64,000 nt of DNA, from contig JAFGQN010000043.1 of assembly GCA_016935665.1 (NCBI GenBank), positions 1 to 64,000 on the forward strand. The letters are read 5' to 3'. Positions 1-8,706 of this stretch are shown piece after piece; positions within the stretch are counted from its first letter, which is position 1, and every line of letters begins with the position of its first letter. The position numbers were made by a program, and so were the translations under genes. The DNA is from Deltaproteobacteria bacterium (lineage in GTDB: Bacteria > Myxococcota_A > Polyangia > JAAYKL01). The notes under the pieces are model-generated. The model saw only the letters and a program-made list of their open reading frames with translations. It did no database searches and had not been told where the DNA came from.

Positions 1-130
1 CTCGGTTGGCCCTGACCGTTCTTCCCGCGCCCACGAGGGGCGCGGTTACGATGTGCCAAAGTATTCCCGCGTATGCTCTCGGTTGGCGCTAACCGCCCTT
101 CCCGCGCCCACAAGGGGCGCGGTTACGATG
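1..130. repeat. REP palindromes in a 77-bp period, left flank of RAYT
   Basis: Two copies of a 21-bp palindrome lie at 25-45 and 102-122: arm CCGCGCCC, a short loop, arm GGGCGCGG. Each is followed by TTACGATG. The copies sit in a longer unit with a 77-bp period that also includes a GTGCCAAAGTATTCCCGCG stretch. The same unit recurs in the same orientation at about 915-1016. In the other orientation the palindrome is preceded by CATCGTAA, resembling the conserved tetranucleotide (GTAG/GTAA type) next to REP hairpins that REP-associated transposases recognise. The array may continue beyond the left edge. Confidence 0.85.
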
Positions 131-209
131 CGCTTCTTCCCTTCTCCCCGCTCCACAACATGTGCTTTCAACTATTGAGCATCCAACGCAAGTGCCTTAT
201 GCTCCGCCC

Positions 210-632
210 ATGAAACAACGTCACTCGTACACAAAGCTCTATTATCACGTGGTGATGCCCACGAAAAACAGAGCGCATCTGATTACAGATGCCGAAGCAG
301 AAGCATTTTTGTACGCCTGTTTCAAACGAAAAGCGCATGAACTCGATAGCTGGATTGATACGTTTGGTTGCTGGTATGATCATATTCATGTCCTTATACG
401 CACCAATCCCAACCTGGCTCTGTCGCAACTCTATGGCCAACTCAAAGGGTTTTCCACCTGGATGTGGCACGGCCAATGGCCCGACAAGCCATTCGCTCTG
501 GCCGACGGCGTATTCGCCGCAACCGTGGACCCATTTCACTGCGATCCTCTCAGACACTACATACAGAACCAAAAACATCATCACTCCATCAACGCTCTCG
601 TCCCCAACTGGGAACCGGACGCATCATCATGA
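210..632 (+). CDS. REP-associated tyrosine transposase (RAYT, Y1/HUH family)
   Basis: A 140-aa single-strand DNA transposase-like nuclease of the TnpA-REP group. The HUH metal-binding motif is seen as DHIHVLIR and the likely catalytic tyrosine as HYIQNQKHHH near the C-terminus. The N-terminal RHSYTKLYYHVV is typical of the family. The ATG at 210 gives the usual family N-terminus; an upstream GTG at 162 is in frame but no clear ribosome-binding site decides between them. The TGA stop overlaps the left edge of a REP element. The gene is flanked by REPs in opposite orientations, as expected for a RAYT and its substrate. It appears intact. Family members bind and cleave REP hairpins; activity here is inferred. 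Confidence 0.88.
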   Translation: MKQRHSYTKLYYHVVMPTKNRAHLITDAEAEAFLYACFKRKAHELDSWIDTFGCWYDHIHVLIRTNPNLALSQLYGQLKGFSTWMWHGQWPDKPFALADGVFAATVDPFHCDPLRHYIQNQKHHHSINALVPNWEPDASS

Positions 633-769
633 CCGCGCCCCTCGTGGGCGCGGCAGTGCAGGCGGGACAACGGCTCCCCTGTCATCGTAACCGCGCTCCT
701 CGTGAGCGCGGCGGAACACCGCAGCACACCCGCTCCGCATCATCGTAACCGCGCCCCTCGTGGGCGCGG
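625..769. repeat. Three REP palindromes, right flank of RAYT
   Basis: Palindromes at 633-653, 691-711 and 749-769 are spaced 58 bp apart and lie in the orientation opposite to the left-flank copies. The second and third are directly preceded by CATCGTAA; the first by the variant CATCATGA, which includes the RAYT stop codon. The middle copy has CCGCGCTC paired with GAGCGCGG, so a substitution in one arm is compensated in the other. Confidence 0.85.
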
Positions 770-918
770 CTGGCACCGCAGCTAAACGACCTTTCGCTTT
801 CGCTTCCAGTGTGGCGCAAGACCCATGACGGCCAGTAAGACTGCATCGGCGGAGGTTCAAGCAGACTTGATTGTCTCTGAGGTTTGAGCAGTTCTGAACA
901 GGGAGCTACCTGCTCTTC

Positions 919-1016
919 CCGCGCCCACGAGAAGCGCGGTTACGATGTGCCAAAGTATTCCCGCGTATGCTCTCGTTTGGCACTAACCGTCCTCCCCGCG
1001 CCCACGAGGGGCGCGG
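919..1016. repeat. Two further REP palindromes (77-bp unit)
   Basis: Palindromes at 919-939 and 996-1016 lie in the same orientation as the left-flank copies and with the same 77-bp spacing. The first has two mismatches in its right arm (AAGCGCGG) but is still followed by TTACGATG. The second has lost the TTACGATG tail and is followed by a transposase remnant. The stretch 770-918 between the clusters holds no recognisable gene. Confidence 0.8.
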
Positions 1017-1019
1017 CAG

Positions 1020-1066
1020 ACACCGTTCGTACACAAACCGCTATTATTGCGTGTTTGCCCGGAGCC
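1020..1066 (+). pseudogene. Remnant of a second RAYT gene (5' end only)
   Basis: The stretch after the last REP translates as RSYTNRYYCVF, matching RHSYTKLYYHVV at the start of the intact RAYT at 210-632. The DNA also matches over about 30 bases (TCGTACACAAA followed by CTATTAT). Beyond about 1066 the similarity is lost and no HUH or catalytic tyrosine motif follows. I read it as the 5' scrap of a second transposase copy. The rest, to 1310, holds no gene that I can see and must carry the promoter of exbB. Confidence 0.55.
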
Positions 1067-1310
1067 ATTTCGCGAAACGCCCCTACAGGGAGAATACGCG
1101 GTATCATCTGCGTTTTTTTTGTGCAACTCCCTTAATGACCGCTGCCTGAAGCGTTTGGCACCGTGCCAGTCGCGCCAATCTTTCGAATGCTGGAATAATT
1201 ATTTCCTCAAAAAAGTGGTGACACATTTGGGGGCGGTGTGTGTTCAACAGAACAACAGACAGCGAAACCAAACATAACCCATTGGGAAAAACTCACGAAG
1301 GAGAGTCATC

Positions 1311-1958
1311 ATGGTCGACAAATTATTAAATATGGCATTGCTCGGTGGAGAACCTATTTTGTATCTGCTTATCGTATTAAGTGTTCTTTCAATTGTTGTG
1401 GTCCTGGAGCGGGCAATTACCTATGCGCGCAATAGACTGGATGTGGCACAGTTTACCTCAAAACTGGTGGGGCTTTTGAATGATGAAAAGATGGACGAGG
1501 CGATTGAATATACCAAATCCCAGAAAAACGCCGAAGCGATTGTGATAACCGAGGGGCTGCTCAATTTTGATAAAAAGAAATCGGTGGTGAGCGAACTGAT
1601 GAGCGCATCGGAACTGGCGCAGCAGCAGCGACTGGACAAACGACTGAACATTCTGGGCACCATTGGCTCCAATGCACCGTTTGTGGGTTTGCTGGGTACA
1701 GTGCTCGGTATTATTAAAGCGTTCAATGATCTCGCTTTCAACTCGGAAGGCGGCGCGTCGGTGGTGATGGCCGGTATCGCCGAAGCGCTGGTGGCCACTG
1801 CCATTGGATTAATTGTGGCCATTCCGGCGGTGGTGTTCTTCAACTATTTTAAAAATCGTCAAAAGCAAATCATGACCAACGTATCAAGGCTGGAAAACAC
1901 ACTGCTGGCGTTCATTGCCGACAAAAAACTGTCCGTCATTGGTAAAAAAGCGGCGTAA
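1311..1958 (+). CDS. exbB: ExbB/TolQ/MotA-family proton channel protein
   Basis: A 215-aa inner-membrane protein with an N-terminal membrane helix (about residues 10-35), a cytoplasmic stretch, and two C-terminal helices (about 113-142 and 152-182) with the family's Gly/Pro-rich signature (GLLGTVLGII, then IAEALVATAIGLIVAIPAV). ExbB forms the proton-conducting stator with ExbD and energises TonB-type transducers. A good ribosome-binding site (GAAGGAGAG) precedes the ATG. It is followed after 20 bp by exbD, so the two are one operon. No tonB follows; a TonB-like gene lies at 27289-28344. TolQ is an alternative reading, but no other tol gene is nearby. Confidence 0.88.
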   Translation: MVDKLLNMALLGGEPILYLLIVLSVLSIVVVLERAITYARNRLDVAQFTSKLVGLLNDEKMDEAIEYTKSQKNAEAIVITEGLLNFDKKKSVVSELMSASELAQQQRLDKRLNILGTIGSNAPFVGLLGTVLGIIKAFNDLAFNSEGGASVVMAGIAEALVATAIGLIVAIPAVVFFNYFKNRQKQIMTNVSRLENTLLAFIADKKLSVIGKKAA

Positions 1959-1978
1959 CAAATAAAAGGAGTGCCATC

Positions 1979-2461
1979 ATGGCTGCCAAAGCAAATTTTC
2001 AGGACGAACCGATTACCGAAATCAACGTGGTACCGCTGGTGGACATCGTACTGGTACTGCTCATTATCTTTATGGTGACCGCCAACTTTATGGCCAAGCC
2101 GGCTATCGACATGGAGCTGCCCAAAGCCGATACCGCAGAGCGCAAGGAACGCAATCAATTCTCTTTGCTTTTGGGCGAAGACGGGTCTATCGCCATTGGT
2201 GAAAAGCGAATTTCCGACACGCAGGCGCCTGCCCAGTTCCGGCAGATGTTTGAAGAATACAAATCCGAAAAGCGCGCCACCGCACAGGCCGAAGGCCGTC
2301 GCCTCAGTGACAATCAGGCCACATTACTGGCGCAAAAGGAACTGACGATGATCATCGAAGCCGATAAAAAGGTCTCCCACGGTCGAATTATTCACTTCAT
2401 CGATTTGGCCCGCAAAACCGGCATTTTCAAATATGCGTTTAATGTGGATGCCCCGGAATGA
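1979..2461 (+). CDS. exbD: ExbD/TolR-family biopolymer transport protein
   Basis: A 160-aa protein with one N-terminal membrane helix (about 17-38) and a periplasmic domain. The helix contains PLVDIVLVLLIIFMV, in which Asp22 matches the conserved protonatable aspartate of ExbD/TolR. The periplasmic part ends with the typical segment about environment sensing (TMIIEADKKVSHGRIIHFIDLARKTG). AAGGAG lies eight bases before the ATG. It works with the ExbB-like protein just upstream. The periplasmic domain carries a charged insertion (about 80-115, rich in Lys, Arg, Gln and Ala) longer than in E. coli ExbD. Confidence 0.88.
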   Translation: MAAKANFQDEPITEINVVPLVDIVLVLLIIFMVTANFMAKPAIDMELPKADTAERKERNQFSLLLGEDGSIAIGEKRISDTQAPAQFRQMFEEYKSEKRATAQAEGRRLSDNQATLLAQKELTMIIEADKKVSHGRIIHFIDLARKTGIFKYAFNVDAPE

Positions 2462-2798
2462 ATTTGGAACTATCTCTTTCCCTTGCGTCGAACCAGCCTG
2501 GATTGCGCTATCTTCTTTCGTCTATCTGTCATTTTTCATTTCCCTATCACTAGTCGTTTTGGGTGATTCTCATTTTCGAGATGAGGTTGCACCAGTCTTC
2601 TGGATGAAAAGTTAATCCGTCCCAGTCACATGGCAACTGCATCCTTTCAACAATATGGTGACATCGCATTTATATCGGCCTCGGATTTTCATCTTTGGCA
2701 AGGCCTGATGGACGTTGGCGCAACCTCTTAATTTTTTTGTCATTTGACCGATTCTTTCACACAGGTATGCCCCCCGGGCCGACGAGATAAAAGAAACA
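2462..2798. other. Intergenic region, no gene seen
   Basis: A 337-bp gap between exbD and the hybrid kinase. It holds only chance reading frames. A short inverted repeat (CTCAT and ATGAG around 2569-2585) has no T-run. The kinase promoter presumably lies here; no clear sigma-70 boxes could be fixed. Confidence 0.4.
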
Positions 2799-5765
2799 AT
2801 GGCACAAACACGCAAAAAAATTCTGACGGTGGATGATGACCCGGCTGTTCTTCTGAGTATTTCGGGGTACCTTGAAGATCTGGAGTACGAGGTATACACC
2901 GCGACAAATGGTCAGGAGGGACTGAGCCGATTCTACGAAATATCGCCGGATATGGTACTGGTCGATTTGAAGATGCCGATCATGAGCGGGACCGCACTGA
3001 TTGAAAAAATACGTCAGTTTTCGCCCAACAAGCCAATTCTGGTAATTTCCGGCGCCAATGCAGTGTCCGACGCAATGGATGCCATCCGCATGGGCGCATG
3101 GGATTATCTGGCCAAGCCATTATCGGATTTGCGCCTGTTGCAACATACCATCTCGAAAGCGTTTGAAAAGGAACGGCTTATCCTGGAAAATGAGCGGTAC
3201 CAGCAGAATCTGGAAACCCAGATTATTGGTCATTCGGAAAAGCTCATTCGCGCCAATGCCGCCCTGCAAACCAGCGAGGAAAAATACCGAACCTACATTG
3301 AACAGTCGCCAGATGGCATTGTGGTGTTAAATCCCACTGGATTCCTGGTGGAGGTGAATTCGGCATTTACCCGGCTTACCGGTTACAGCAAGGCGGAGTT
3401 GCTGGAAATGGAGCCGCATATCACGCGGGAATTCGCAAAAAAACACTGGGGCCACCTGCACAGCCATATGCACAAGCTCCTGGATTCTGAACAGAGTACC
3501 GATGAACTGATATTTTTGCGCAAAGACGGTATACTCGCCTGGTTGGGCTTTACCGCTGCAAAGATGCCCGGCGGTGAAATGCTCGGCTTTTTCAGAGACA
3601 TCACCAGTCAAAAAGTGGCGGAAAAAGAAGCGCTCAAGCGCCAGGAAACACAGCAGATGCAAAAGGATTTGGCGGCATGGCTCAGTGTTTGCCCCAGTCT
3701 GTCGGCGGCAGCGGAAGATGTCCTTGGCCAGATCACCTGGCTGGACGAGGTGGACTGCGCATCATTGTTTCTGGTTGTGGGCGAGAATCAACTGGATCTC
3801 GTGGCCCAGCAGAATGTGCTGCCGGAATTCTGGGAAGAAATATCGCATCATGTCATCGCCTTTTTGCAGCGTCATCTGGGTGAGTACATGGATGCGGTCT
3901 ACTTTGGCCCCAACGGGGTGGAACAATACATGGGAAAAACCGCAGTGGATTGCGGTATTCACTCTGCCGGGATTATTCCCCTGCGCTATGGTGGCGAAAT
4001 AGAAGCAGTGATATGTATTGCCTCCAAATCATCGGGGTCTTTTTTAGACAGCACCAAAGATGTGGTGGAATCTGTTGCTGCGCTGACTGCAGTAGCCATT
4101 ACTCGATTAATGGCGGAACAGGAACTGCGGAATGCCATTTTGCATGCGGAAGACGCCAACAGACTAAAATCCAGGTTTGTATCGAACGTCTCTCACGAAT
4201 TGCGGACACCGCTCAACGGTATTATCGGTTTTTCTGAATTTATCATGGCGGCCAAATCGTTGGATGAAGCGCAGGATAACGCACGCACCATCGTCAGGGA
4301 ATCGGAAGTATTGCTCCGACTGATAAACGGATTGCTGGATCATGCAAAGATGGAAGAGGGCAAGCTGGAGCTGAACCCGGAAATCGTTGACCTCCACGCA
4401 TTGCTGGACGACATCGCGCGAACATCGTTTTTGCAGGCGCGTCGCAAGGGCCTGGATTTCGATTTGCAGCTTGGCAAAGGTGTGCCAAAATATATCGTCG
4501 CAGATGCTCTGCGATTGAGGCAAATCCTAAACAACCTGGTGTCCAATGCACTGAAATTCACAGATAGAGGCATTATCCATCTCATTGCACGGGTGGACGC
4601 ACAGCACAACAGCAACTGCTCCATGTATTTCGCTGTAAAGGATACAGGGATTGGCATTCCCAAAGAACGTCAGAAAGCCATCTTTGACAGTTTTGTTCAG
4701 GCGGATTCGGGCACTGCCCGAAAATATGGCGGAAGCGGTCTGGGTACCACCATTTCATTGCAACTGGTGAAGCTGATGAACGGCGAAATGGGTCTTGAAA
4801 GTGAAGAAAGCAAAGGCAGCACCTTCTGGTTTACGATTTCGTTCCCCACGCCGGCAATAGCAGATGCAGAGGCGAAAATTAAATCAAGTCTGGTAAAAAT
4901 GCTGCGTCCCATCGATGTGGCGGCGGGAACAATTCTTTTGGCCGAGGACTATCCCATCAATCAGAAGGTCATTGGCAATCACCTGGAGCAGGAGGGGTTT
5001 CATTTCAGGATTGTGGAAAGCGGAAAAGAAGCGGTGGATGCGTGTGAGGATGAAGTTTACAGTCTGATTCTCATGGATGTCAATATGCCAGTCATGGATG
5101 GTGTGGAGGCTACCCAACTCATCCGAACCCAGTCTACCCACAACAGGAAAACGCCCATTCTCGCCCTTACCGCCAGTGCAGAACCGGAAACGCGAGACGC
5201 CTGCCTGAAAGCCGGTATGAATGATGTGATTACCAAACCGGTGAAACGGGATTTTTTTCTGGGGGCGGTTTACAAGTGGTTCTCCCCCGTGACCCTGGAT
5301 GAAAACGGCATTGGCATCGTGCACCTCGCAAACAACATAGCGGAACGCAATGATTCTGCCAGCGAAATCGACACGCTCATGGATACGGAATCCCAACCCG
5401 CGCCATCACAACCCCACTCACTCTCTGATCAGACCGATGCACCGCTCGTACTTGATGAGAAAACTCTGATGGAGCAATTTGCCGGAAACCGGGTGCTGGC
5501 CCAAACTATGATTGATCACTTCAAACAGGCTGTTCCAAAACAGCTTGCGCAAATGCAAACGGCGTTAAGCAACAATAATCTGGAGCAGGTTCGAAAAGAA
5601 GCGCACAAAATAAAAGGAGGGGCCGGCAGCATTGCCGCGTTCGTAATAATGGAAGCGGCGAGGCAACTGGAATACGCCGCCCGGGATGGAATGCAAAACG
5701 ATGCCATGGCACTGCTGGCGGAGCTGACGTCCAAATACCAGCAGTTTAAGGAAATACAACTGTAA
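2799..5765 (+). CDS. Hybrid histidine kinase: REC-PAS-GAF-HisKA-HATPase-REC-Hpt
   Basis: A 988-aa cytoplasmic sensor with a complete internal phosphorelay. In order: a receiver domain (about 8-125, phospho-Asp56 in VLVDLKMP), a coiled linker, a PAS domain (about 163-285), a GAF-like region (290-445), HisKA with His466 (SHELRTP), an HATPase (N-box NNLVSNALKF, G-box GGSGLG), a second receiver (Asp760 in LMDVNMPVMDG) and a C-terminal Hpt domain (His936 in AHKIKGGAGS). No membrane helices are seen, so the signal is probably intracellular or arrives through the N-terminal receiver. The single-domain response regulator 51 bp downstream is the likely partner. The first ATG is used; its ribosome-binding site is weak (AAAAGAAACA). 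Confidence 0.92.
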   Translation: MAQTRKKILTVDDDPAVLLSISGYLEDLEYEVYTATNGQEGLSRFYEISPDMVLVDLKMPIMSGTALIEKIRQFSPNKPILVISGANAVSDAMDAIRMGAWDYLAKPLSDLRLLQHTISKAFEKERLILENERYQQNLETQIIGHSEKLIRANAALQTSEEKYRTYIEQSPDGIVVLNPTGFLVEVNSAFTRLTGYSKAELLEMEPHITREFAKKHWGHLHSHMHKLLDSEQSTDELIFLRKDGILAWLGFTAAKMPGGEMLGFFRDITSQKVAEKEALKRQETQQMQKDLAAWLSVCPSLSAAAEDVLGQITWLDEVDCASLFLVVGENQLDLVAQQNVLPEFWEEISHHVIAFLQRHLGEYMDAVYFGPNGVEQYMGKTAVDCGIHSAGIIPLRYGGEIEAVICIASKSSGSFLDSTKDVVESVAALTAVAITRLMAEQELRNAILHAEDANRLKSRFVSNVSHELRTPLNGIIGFSEFIMAAKSLDEAQDNARTIVRESEVLLRLINGLLDHAKMEEGKLELNPEIVDLHALLDDIARTSFLQARRKGLDFDLQLGKGVPKYIVADALRLRQILNNLVSNALKFTDRGIIHLIARVDAQHNSNCSMYFAVKDTGIGIPKERQKAIFDSFVQADSGTARKYGGSGLGTTISLQLVKLMNGEMGLESEESKGSTFWFTISFPTPAIADAEAKIKSSLVKMLRPIDVAAGTILLAEDYPINQKVIGNHLEQEGFHFRIVESGKEAVDACEDEVYSLILMDVNMPVMDGVEATQLIRTQSTHNRKTPILALTASAEPETRDACLKAGMNDVITKPVKRDFFLGAVYKWFSPVTLDENGIGIVHLANNIAERNDSASEIDTLMDTESQPAPSQPHSLSDQTDAPLVLDEKTLMEQFAGNRVLAQTMIDHFKQAVPKQLAQMQTALSNNNLEQVRKEAHKIKGGAGSIAAFVIMEAARQLEYAARDGMQNDAMALLAELTSKYQQFKEIQL

Positions 5766-5816
5766 TGGGCAGATCTTGCGCAATGAACTGGCCAACAGAA
5801 TTAGAGGGAGGTTCCC

Positions 5817-6215
5817 ATGAGAATACTAATCGTCGACGATGATTATATATCCCGCACACAAATCAAAGTTTTACTACTGGGTTATGGAGACTGCGACATC
5901 GCCCCAAATGGCGAAATTGCACTTACTCTGTTTGATGCCGCTCATGAAGAAAACATGCCATATGACCTTATTTCTGTGGACGTGGATATGCCAGGCATGA
6001 GCGGACAGGAATTGGTAAACGAAATCCGGCAGCGGGAAGATGCATTGGGTGCAGCTGCAAGGTCAACCGAAGCAAAAATAATCATGGTGTCCAGTATGGA
6101 TGATGGCAAAAACATTATGTCGTCATTCAGGCAAGGCGCCGAAGGCTATCTGGTGAAACCGGTAAATCCTGCCAAATTAAAAGAAACCCTCGATGAAATC
6201 CGCATAATGGGATAA
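5817..6215 (+). CDS. Single-domain response regulator (CheY-like)
   Basis: A 132-aa stand-alone receiver domain with the acidic pair near residues 7-9 (VDDDY), phospho-acceptor Asp55 (SVDVDMPGMSG), a conserved Ser/Thr position (VSSMDD) and the C-terminal Lys (YLVKPVNP). It has no output domain, so it acts through protein contact or passes phosphate on. GAGGGAGG stands before the ATG. It lies 51 bp after the hybrid kinase in the same direction and is probably phosphorylated through that kinase's Hpt domain. Confidence 0.9.
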   Translation: MRILIVDDDYISRTQIKVLLLGYGDCDIAPNGEIALTLFDAAHEENMPYDLISVDVDMPGMSGQELVNEIRQREDALGAAARSTEAKIIMVSSMDDGKNIMSSFRQGAEGYLVKPVNPAKLKETLDEIRIMG

Positions 6216-6235
6216 GTTATCCCGGAAACTTCCGG
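6209..6235. terminator. Overlapping inverted repeats between convergent genes
   Basis: GGGATAAGTTATCCC (6209-6223) overlaps CCGGAAACTTCCGG (6222-6235), between the response regulator (ending at 6215) and the convergent gene ending at 6248. There is no clear T-run on either side, so this could be a bidirectional transcript-end structure but is not a textbook terminator. Confidence 0.3.
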
Positions 6236-6247
6236 CAAAAAGTAAAT

Positions 6248-6901
6248 CTATTTCGAGCTGAAATAGTTGGATTTGTCTTTAAAGAGAACATTGAACGTCG
6301 TCAGTGTCCCGTAGCATTTCGAAATATAGCTTTGCAAATCCACTTTTTCCTGATCCGTTAAATTATCGCTGGCGTTGAGTTTGGCTTCCAGAACGCGAAG
6401 TCTGTCGCGAATCATTACAATCTTGTGAAAGAAGGATTCAATATCCACTTCTTTGGGCTGATTGTCGTCGCTTCCCGATTTGAGCACCATGGTTCCCCCC
6501 TGCCATTTTGCTCCCATTTCGGGATAGCCAAACATGGTTTCTTCTTCGAGCAATTCACGCAACACCTGCTTCAATCCATCTCTATCCACAGTAATTTCTC
6601 CTTCGGTATCTCCAATGACCGGCTCATCCAGAGTCGCACGCAAAGGCGCGGATACCGTCATGGTACGCCCGGAACCTCTTCTTTTGGATGCCGCGAACTT
6701 CACCGCAACCGGCTTAACAAATTCGCGACGGGATTCCCGCACCGAAAACTGGGCACAGTACTCCATGCCGGAAGGAATTTCTCCAAGCTCCCTGCGACGC
6801 ATGCACAATCCGCGCACAATGCCGTTTTCGTCTTTCGCTTCCTTATAAAACGCCTTGCAATCGCCACATGTAGGATTTTTTAATTTGCTGACATCATTCA
6901 T
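6248..6901 (-). CDS. Conserved-looking protein with N-terminal four-cysteine motif, function unknown
   Basis: A 217-aa soluble protein. The N-terminus has a cysteine set CGDCKAFY, GLCMRR and YCAQF (about residues 12-48), as in small metal- or Fe-S-binding modules. The middle is low complexity (SKRRGSGRTM) and the C-terminal half is helical and charged. The ATG at 6901 (start MNDVSKLKNP) is chosen because the cysteine motif follows it directly; the frame stays open upstream to 7015, but that extension looks non-coding. I do not recognise a named family. It converges on the response regulator, so no operon link is implied. Confidence 0.65.
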   Translation of the reverse strand: MNDVSKLKNPTCGDCKAFYKEAKDENGIVRGLCMRRRELGEIPSGMEYCAQFSVRESRREFVKPVAVKFAASKRRGSGRTMTVSAPLRATLDEPVIGDTEGEITVDRDGLKQVLRELLEEETMFGYPEMGAKWQGGTMVLKSGSDDNQPKEVDIESFFHKIVMIRDRLRVLEAKLNASDNLTDQEKVDLQSYISKCYGTLTTFNVLFKDKSNYFSSK

Positions 6902-7095
6902 AGGCACATCATACTCAAAGCGAGGCCTGTGAAAACGAAAAAACAGCAAAAACTGTCTTTGACCCAAGACCCCAATGAATAGGACGGCAACTGTTTCCGC
7001 ATGCGGCTGGCACAACTGAGCAGCAAAATATTCGGATTTGGAGTGGATTGCCCAGGGTGTTTCAGGCAGGGGGAATGCGGCAGGAGGGGGAAATA

Positions 7096-8178
7096 TCAGG
7101 AGAGGAAGGTTTTGTAGAAGGGGGCGTAGTCTTTTCGGATTTGTTCTTCGGTGAGGCCGTATTTGGCGAGATCGTATTGATGACCACTGTTGAATGCGCG
7201 TTGCTTTTCGGCAGTTGTCAGGATGGTCTGATGCAGTTCCGGGGTCATCTCTTTGCCAACGAATTCTACGATTTCAGGCATCAAATTATCGAAATCATTC
7301 ATCATTCGATCGAAGGTAACAATTTTAACCTTTTGCTGCAGTTCCAAATTTTCCCGGTACAGTTTCTCGAAGCGCAGGCTCAATTCCAGTAATGCATTGT
7401 AGAGTTTTTGGATAAATCGCGCGCGTTTTTCCTCTGGCAGATTCCAGAATCCAAACGCCCCATCCAAAACACCGGTGACCAGACTAAGTCCGGAAGGCAC
7501 AGTGGACAGCGGATCTCTGGCGGTATATAAAATTTTCGCATCGGGGAATTTTTCAAGGAACCTGGGCAATCGAATCCCCAGTGAAAACAGCTTGGCCACA
7601 ATGCGATCCTGCTTTTCGCTCACCAGAATTCGGCGCCACAGTTTTTCCCACCAGTTGAAATCCCTTCTGGCGGTGTCGCGAATATCGGGATCAAAAAAAT
7701 CGGTGTAATCATTTTTTGACCATGACAGGAAGAAACCCAGTAAAAAGAATCCATCGAAATATCGAAAGAGAATTCCCGGATCATCGGCTTCAAATCCGTT
7801 CAAATCGGTTTTGTGCGCGGCAGCGGCGTGATGCTTTGCAGGGCTGAATTTTTCAAGGATGGGCAAAATCGGCTTCAGGAAAAACTGCATGGTTAACGAT
7901 GGATAAATCATCTTCCACAACCTTGAACCGGTGCCAAAGGTGTTATTGATCAGAAACCTCTGTAAAAAAGTGGTGCCACTGCGCGGATTGCCAACGATGA
8001 TAATGGGCTCTTTTATCTTTTTTTTGCGCAGTGATGGAAAAAAGATGTGATCCAGCGCCATGTTGACCGATACCACAAAATGCAGCAGCCATATGGCGGA
8101 GAAAATAAAAACGGGGCGCACGTACATGCCGAACGCCCCGGCCAGAGCTTTGTGAACAATGAACATCCTTTGTATCAT
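7096..8178 (-). CDS. Sulfotransferase family protein, membrane-anchored
   Basis: A 360-aa protein with an N-terminal hydrophobic segment (about 20-45) and then the PAPS 5'-phosphosulfate-binding loop GNPRSGTTFLQ (about 63-73), characteristic of the sulfotransferase superfamily. The later ILYTARDPLSTVPSG fits the 3'-phosphate-binding region. Such enzymes move sulfate from PAPS to lipids, sugars or other acceptors; the acceptor cannot be told from sequence. The ATG at 8178 is chosen over an in-frame upstream start at 8307 because AAGGAA sits at the right distance before it. It stands alone on the minus strand. Confidence 0.82.
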   Translation of the reverse strand: MIQRMFIVHKALAGAFGMYVRPVFIFSAIWLLHFVVSVNMALDHIFFPSLRKKKIKEPIIIVGNPRSGTTFLQRFLINNTFGTGSRLWKMIYPSLTMQFFLKPILPILEKFSPAKHHAAAAHKTDLNGFEADDPGILFRYFDGFFLLGFFLSWSKNDYTDFFDPDIRDTARRDFNWWEKLWRRILVSEKQDRIVAKLFSLGIRLPRFLEKFPDAKILYTARDPLSTVPSGLSLVTGVLDGAFGFWNLPEEKRARFIQKLYNALLELSLRFEKLYRENLELQQKVKIVTFDRMMNDFDNLMPEIVEFVGKEMTPELHQTILTTAEKQRAFNSGHQYDLAKYGLTEEQIRKDYAPFYKTFLS

Positions 8179-8507
8179 ATCGAGTTTCCTTCTTTTTCCT
8201 GGCGCCACAAAAACGCAATGATGAGTGTCGGCCTTAATCCAGTGCTCCGGGAAAAGAGCGGTGGTAAATCCTGCGCATACCCTCTCAAAAAGAGTGTCAT
8301 TTGGCAAGCAATGTCGGTGGATGGAATGTCGGAATTTACAATTATATCAAAAGAAAAATCAGAAAATTCCTTTGGAGTTGCAAAATCTCCACTAATCAAG
8401 GTATTTTTGCATTGGATTTACAGCGTGAAAACATTTGCTCCCAAACCACCGGTGCGTTGCCCGGGACAAATAACACTGACGTACCGTATCTCAAGAGGAA
8501 CTCGCAG

Positions 8508-8651
8508 ATGAACAACCTGCTCGCATTATTGCTCGGCATATTGCCCGCTCTTCCCGCCAGACGCAAACGCCCACGGCGGCCCAACGTAACGCTGGGACTG
8601 CACGTCAACTGGTCATACGACAACAACTGCAACTGCGCCCATCTGGACTAA
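8508..8651 (+). CDS. Possible small peptide gene (47 aa)
   Basis: A short frame starting at an ATG preceded by AAGAGGA at good spacing. The peptide has a hydrophobic N-terminus (NNLLALLLGILPALPA), a basic patch (RRKRPRRP) and a C-terminus with two cysteines (NNCNCAHLD). I recognise no family. It lies between two minus-strand genes in a stretch otherwise without genes (8179-8706). It could be a small membrane or secreted peptide or a chance frame. Confidence 0.25.
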   Translation: MNNLLALLLGILPALPARRKRPRRPNVTLGLHVNWSYDNNCNCAHLD

Positions 8652-8706
8652 ATGCAGCCCACCGAATGGATCCCCAGCGAACCAAGCGAATGGCGGTGTC
8701 AAAAAA

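Noticed and set aside
1-1016. CRISPR array from the palindromes near the left end
   Set aside because: The palindromes change orientation, and the sequences between them are themselves repeated rather than unique; this is a REP/RAYT locus.
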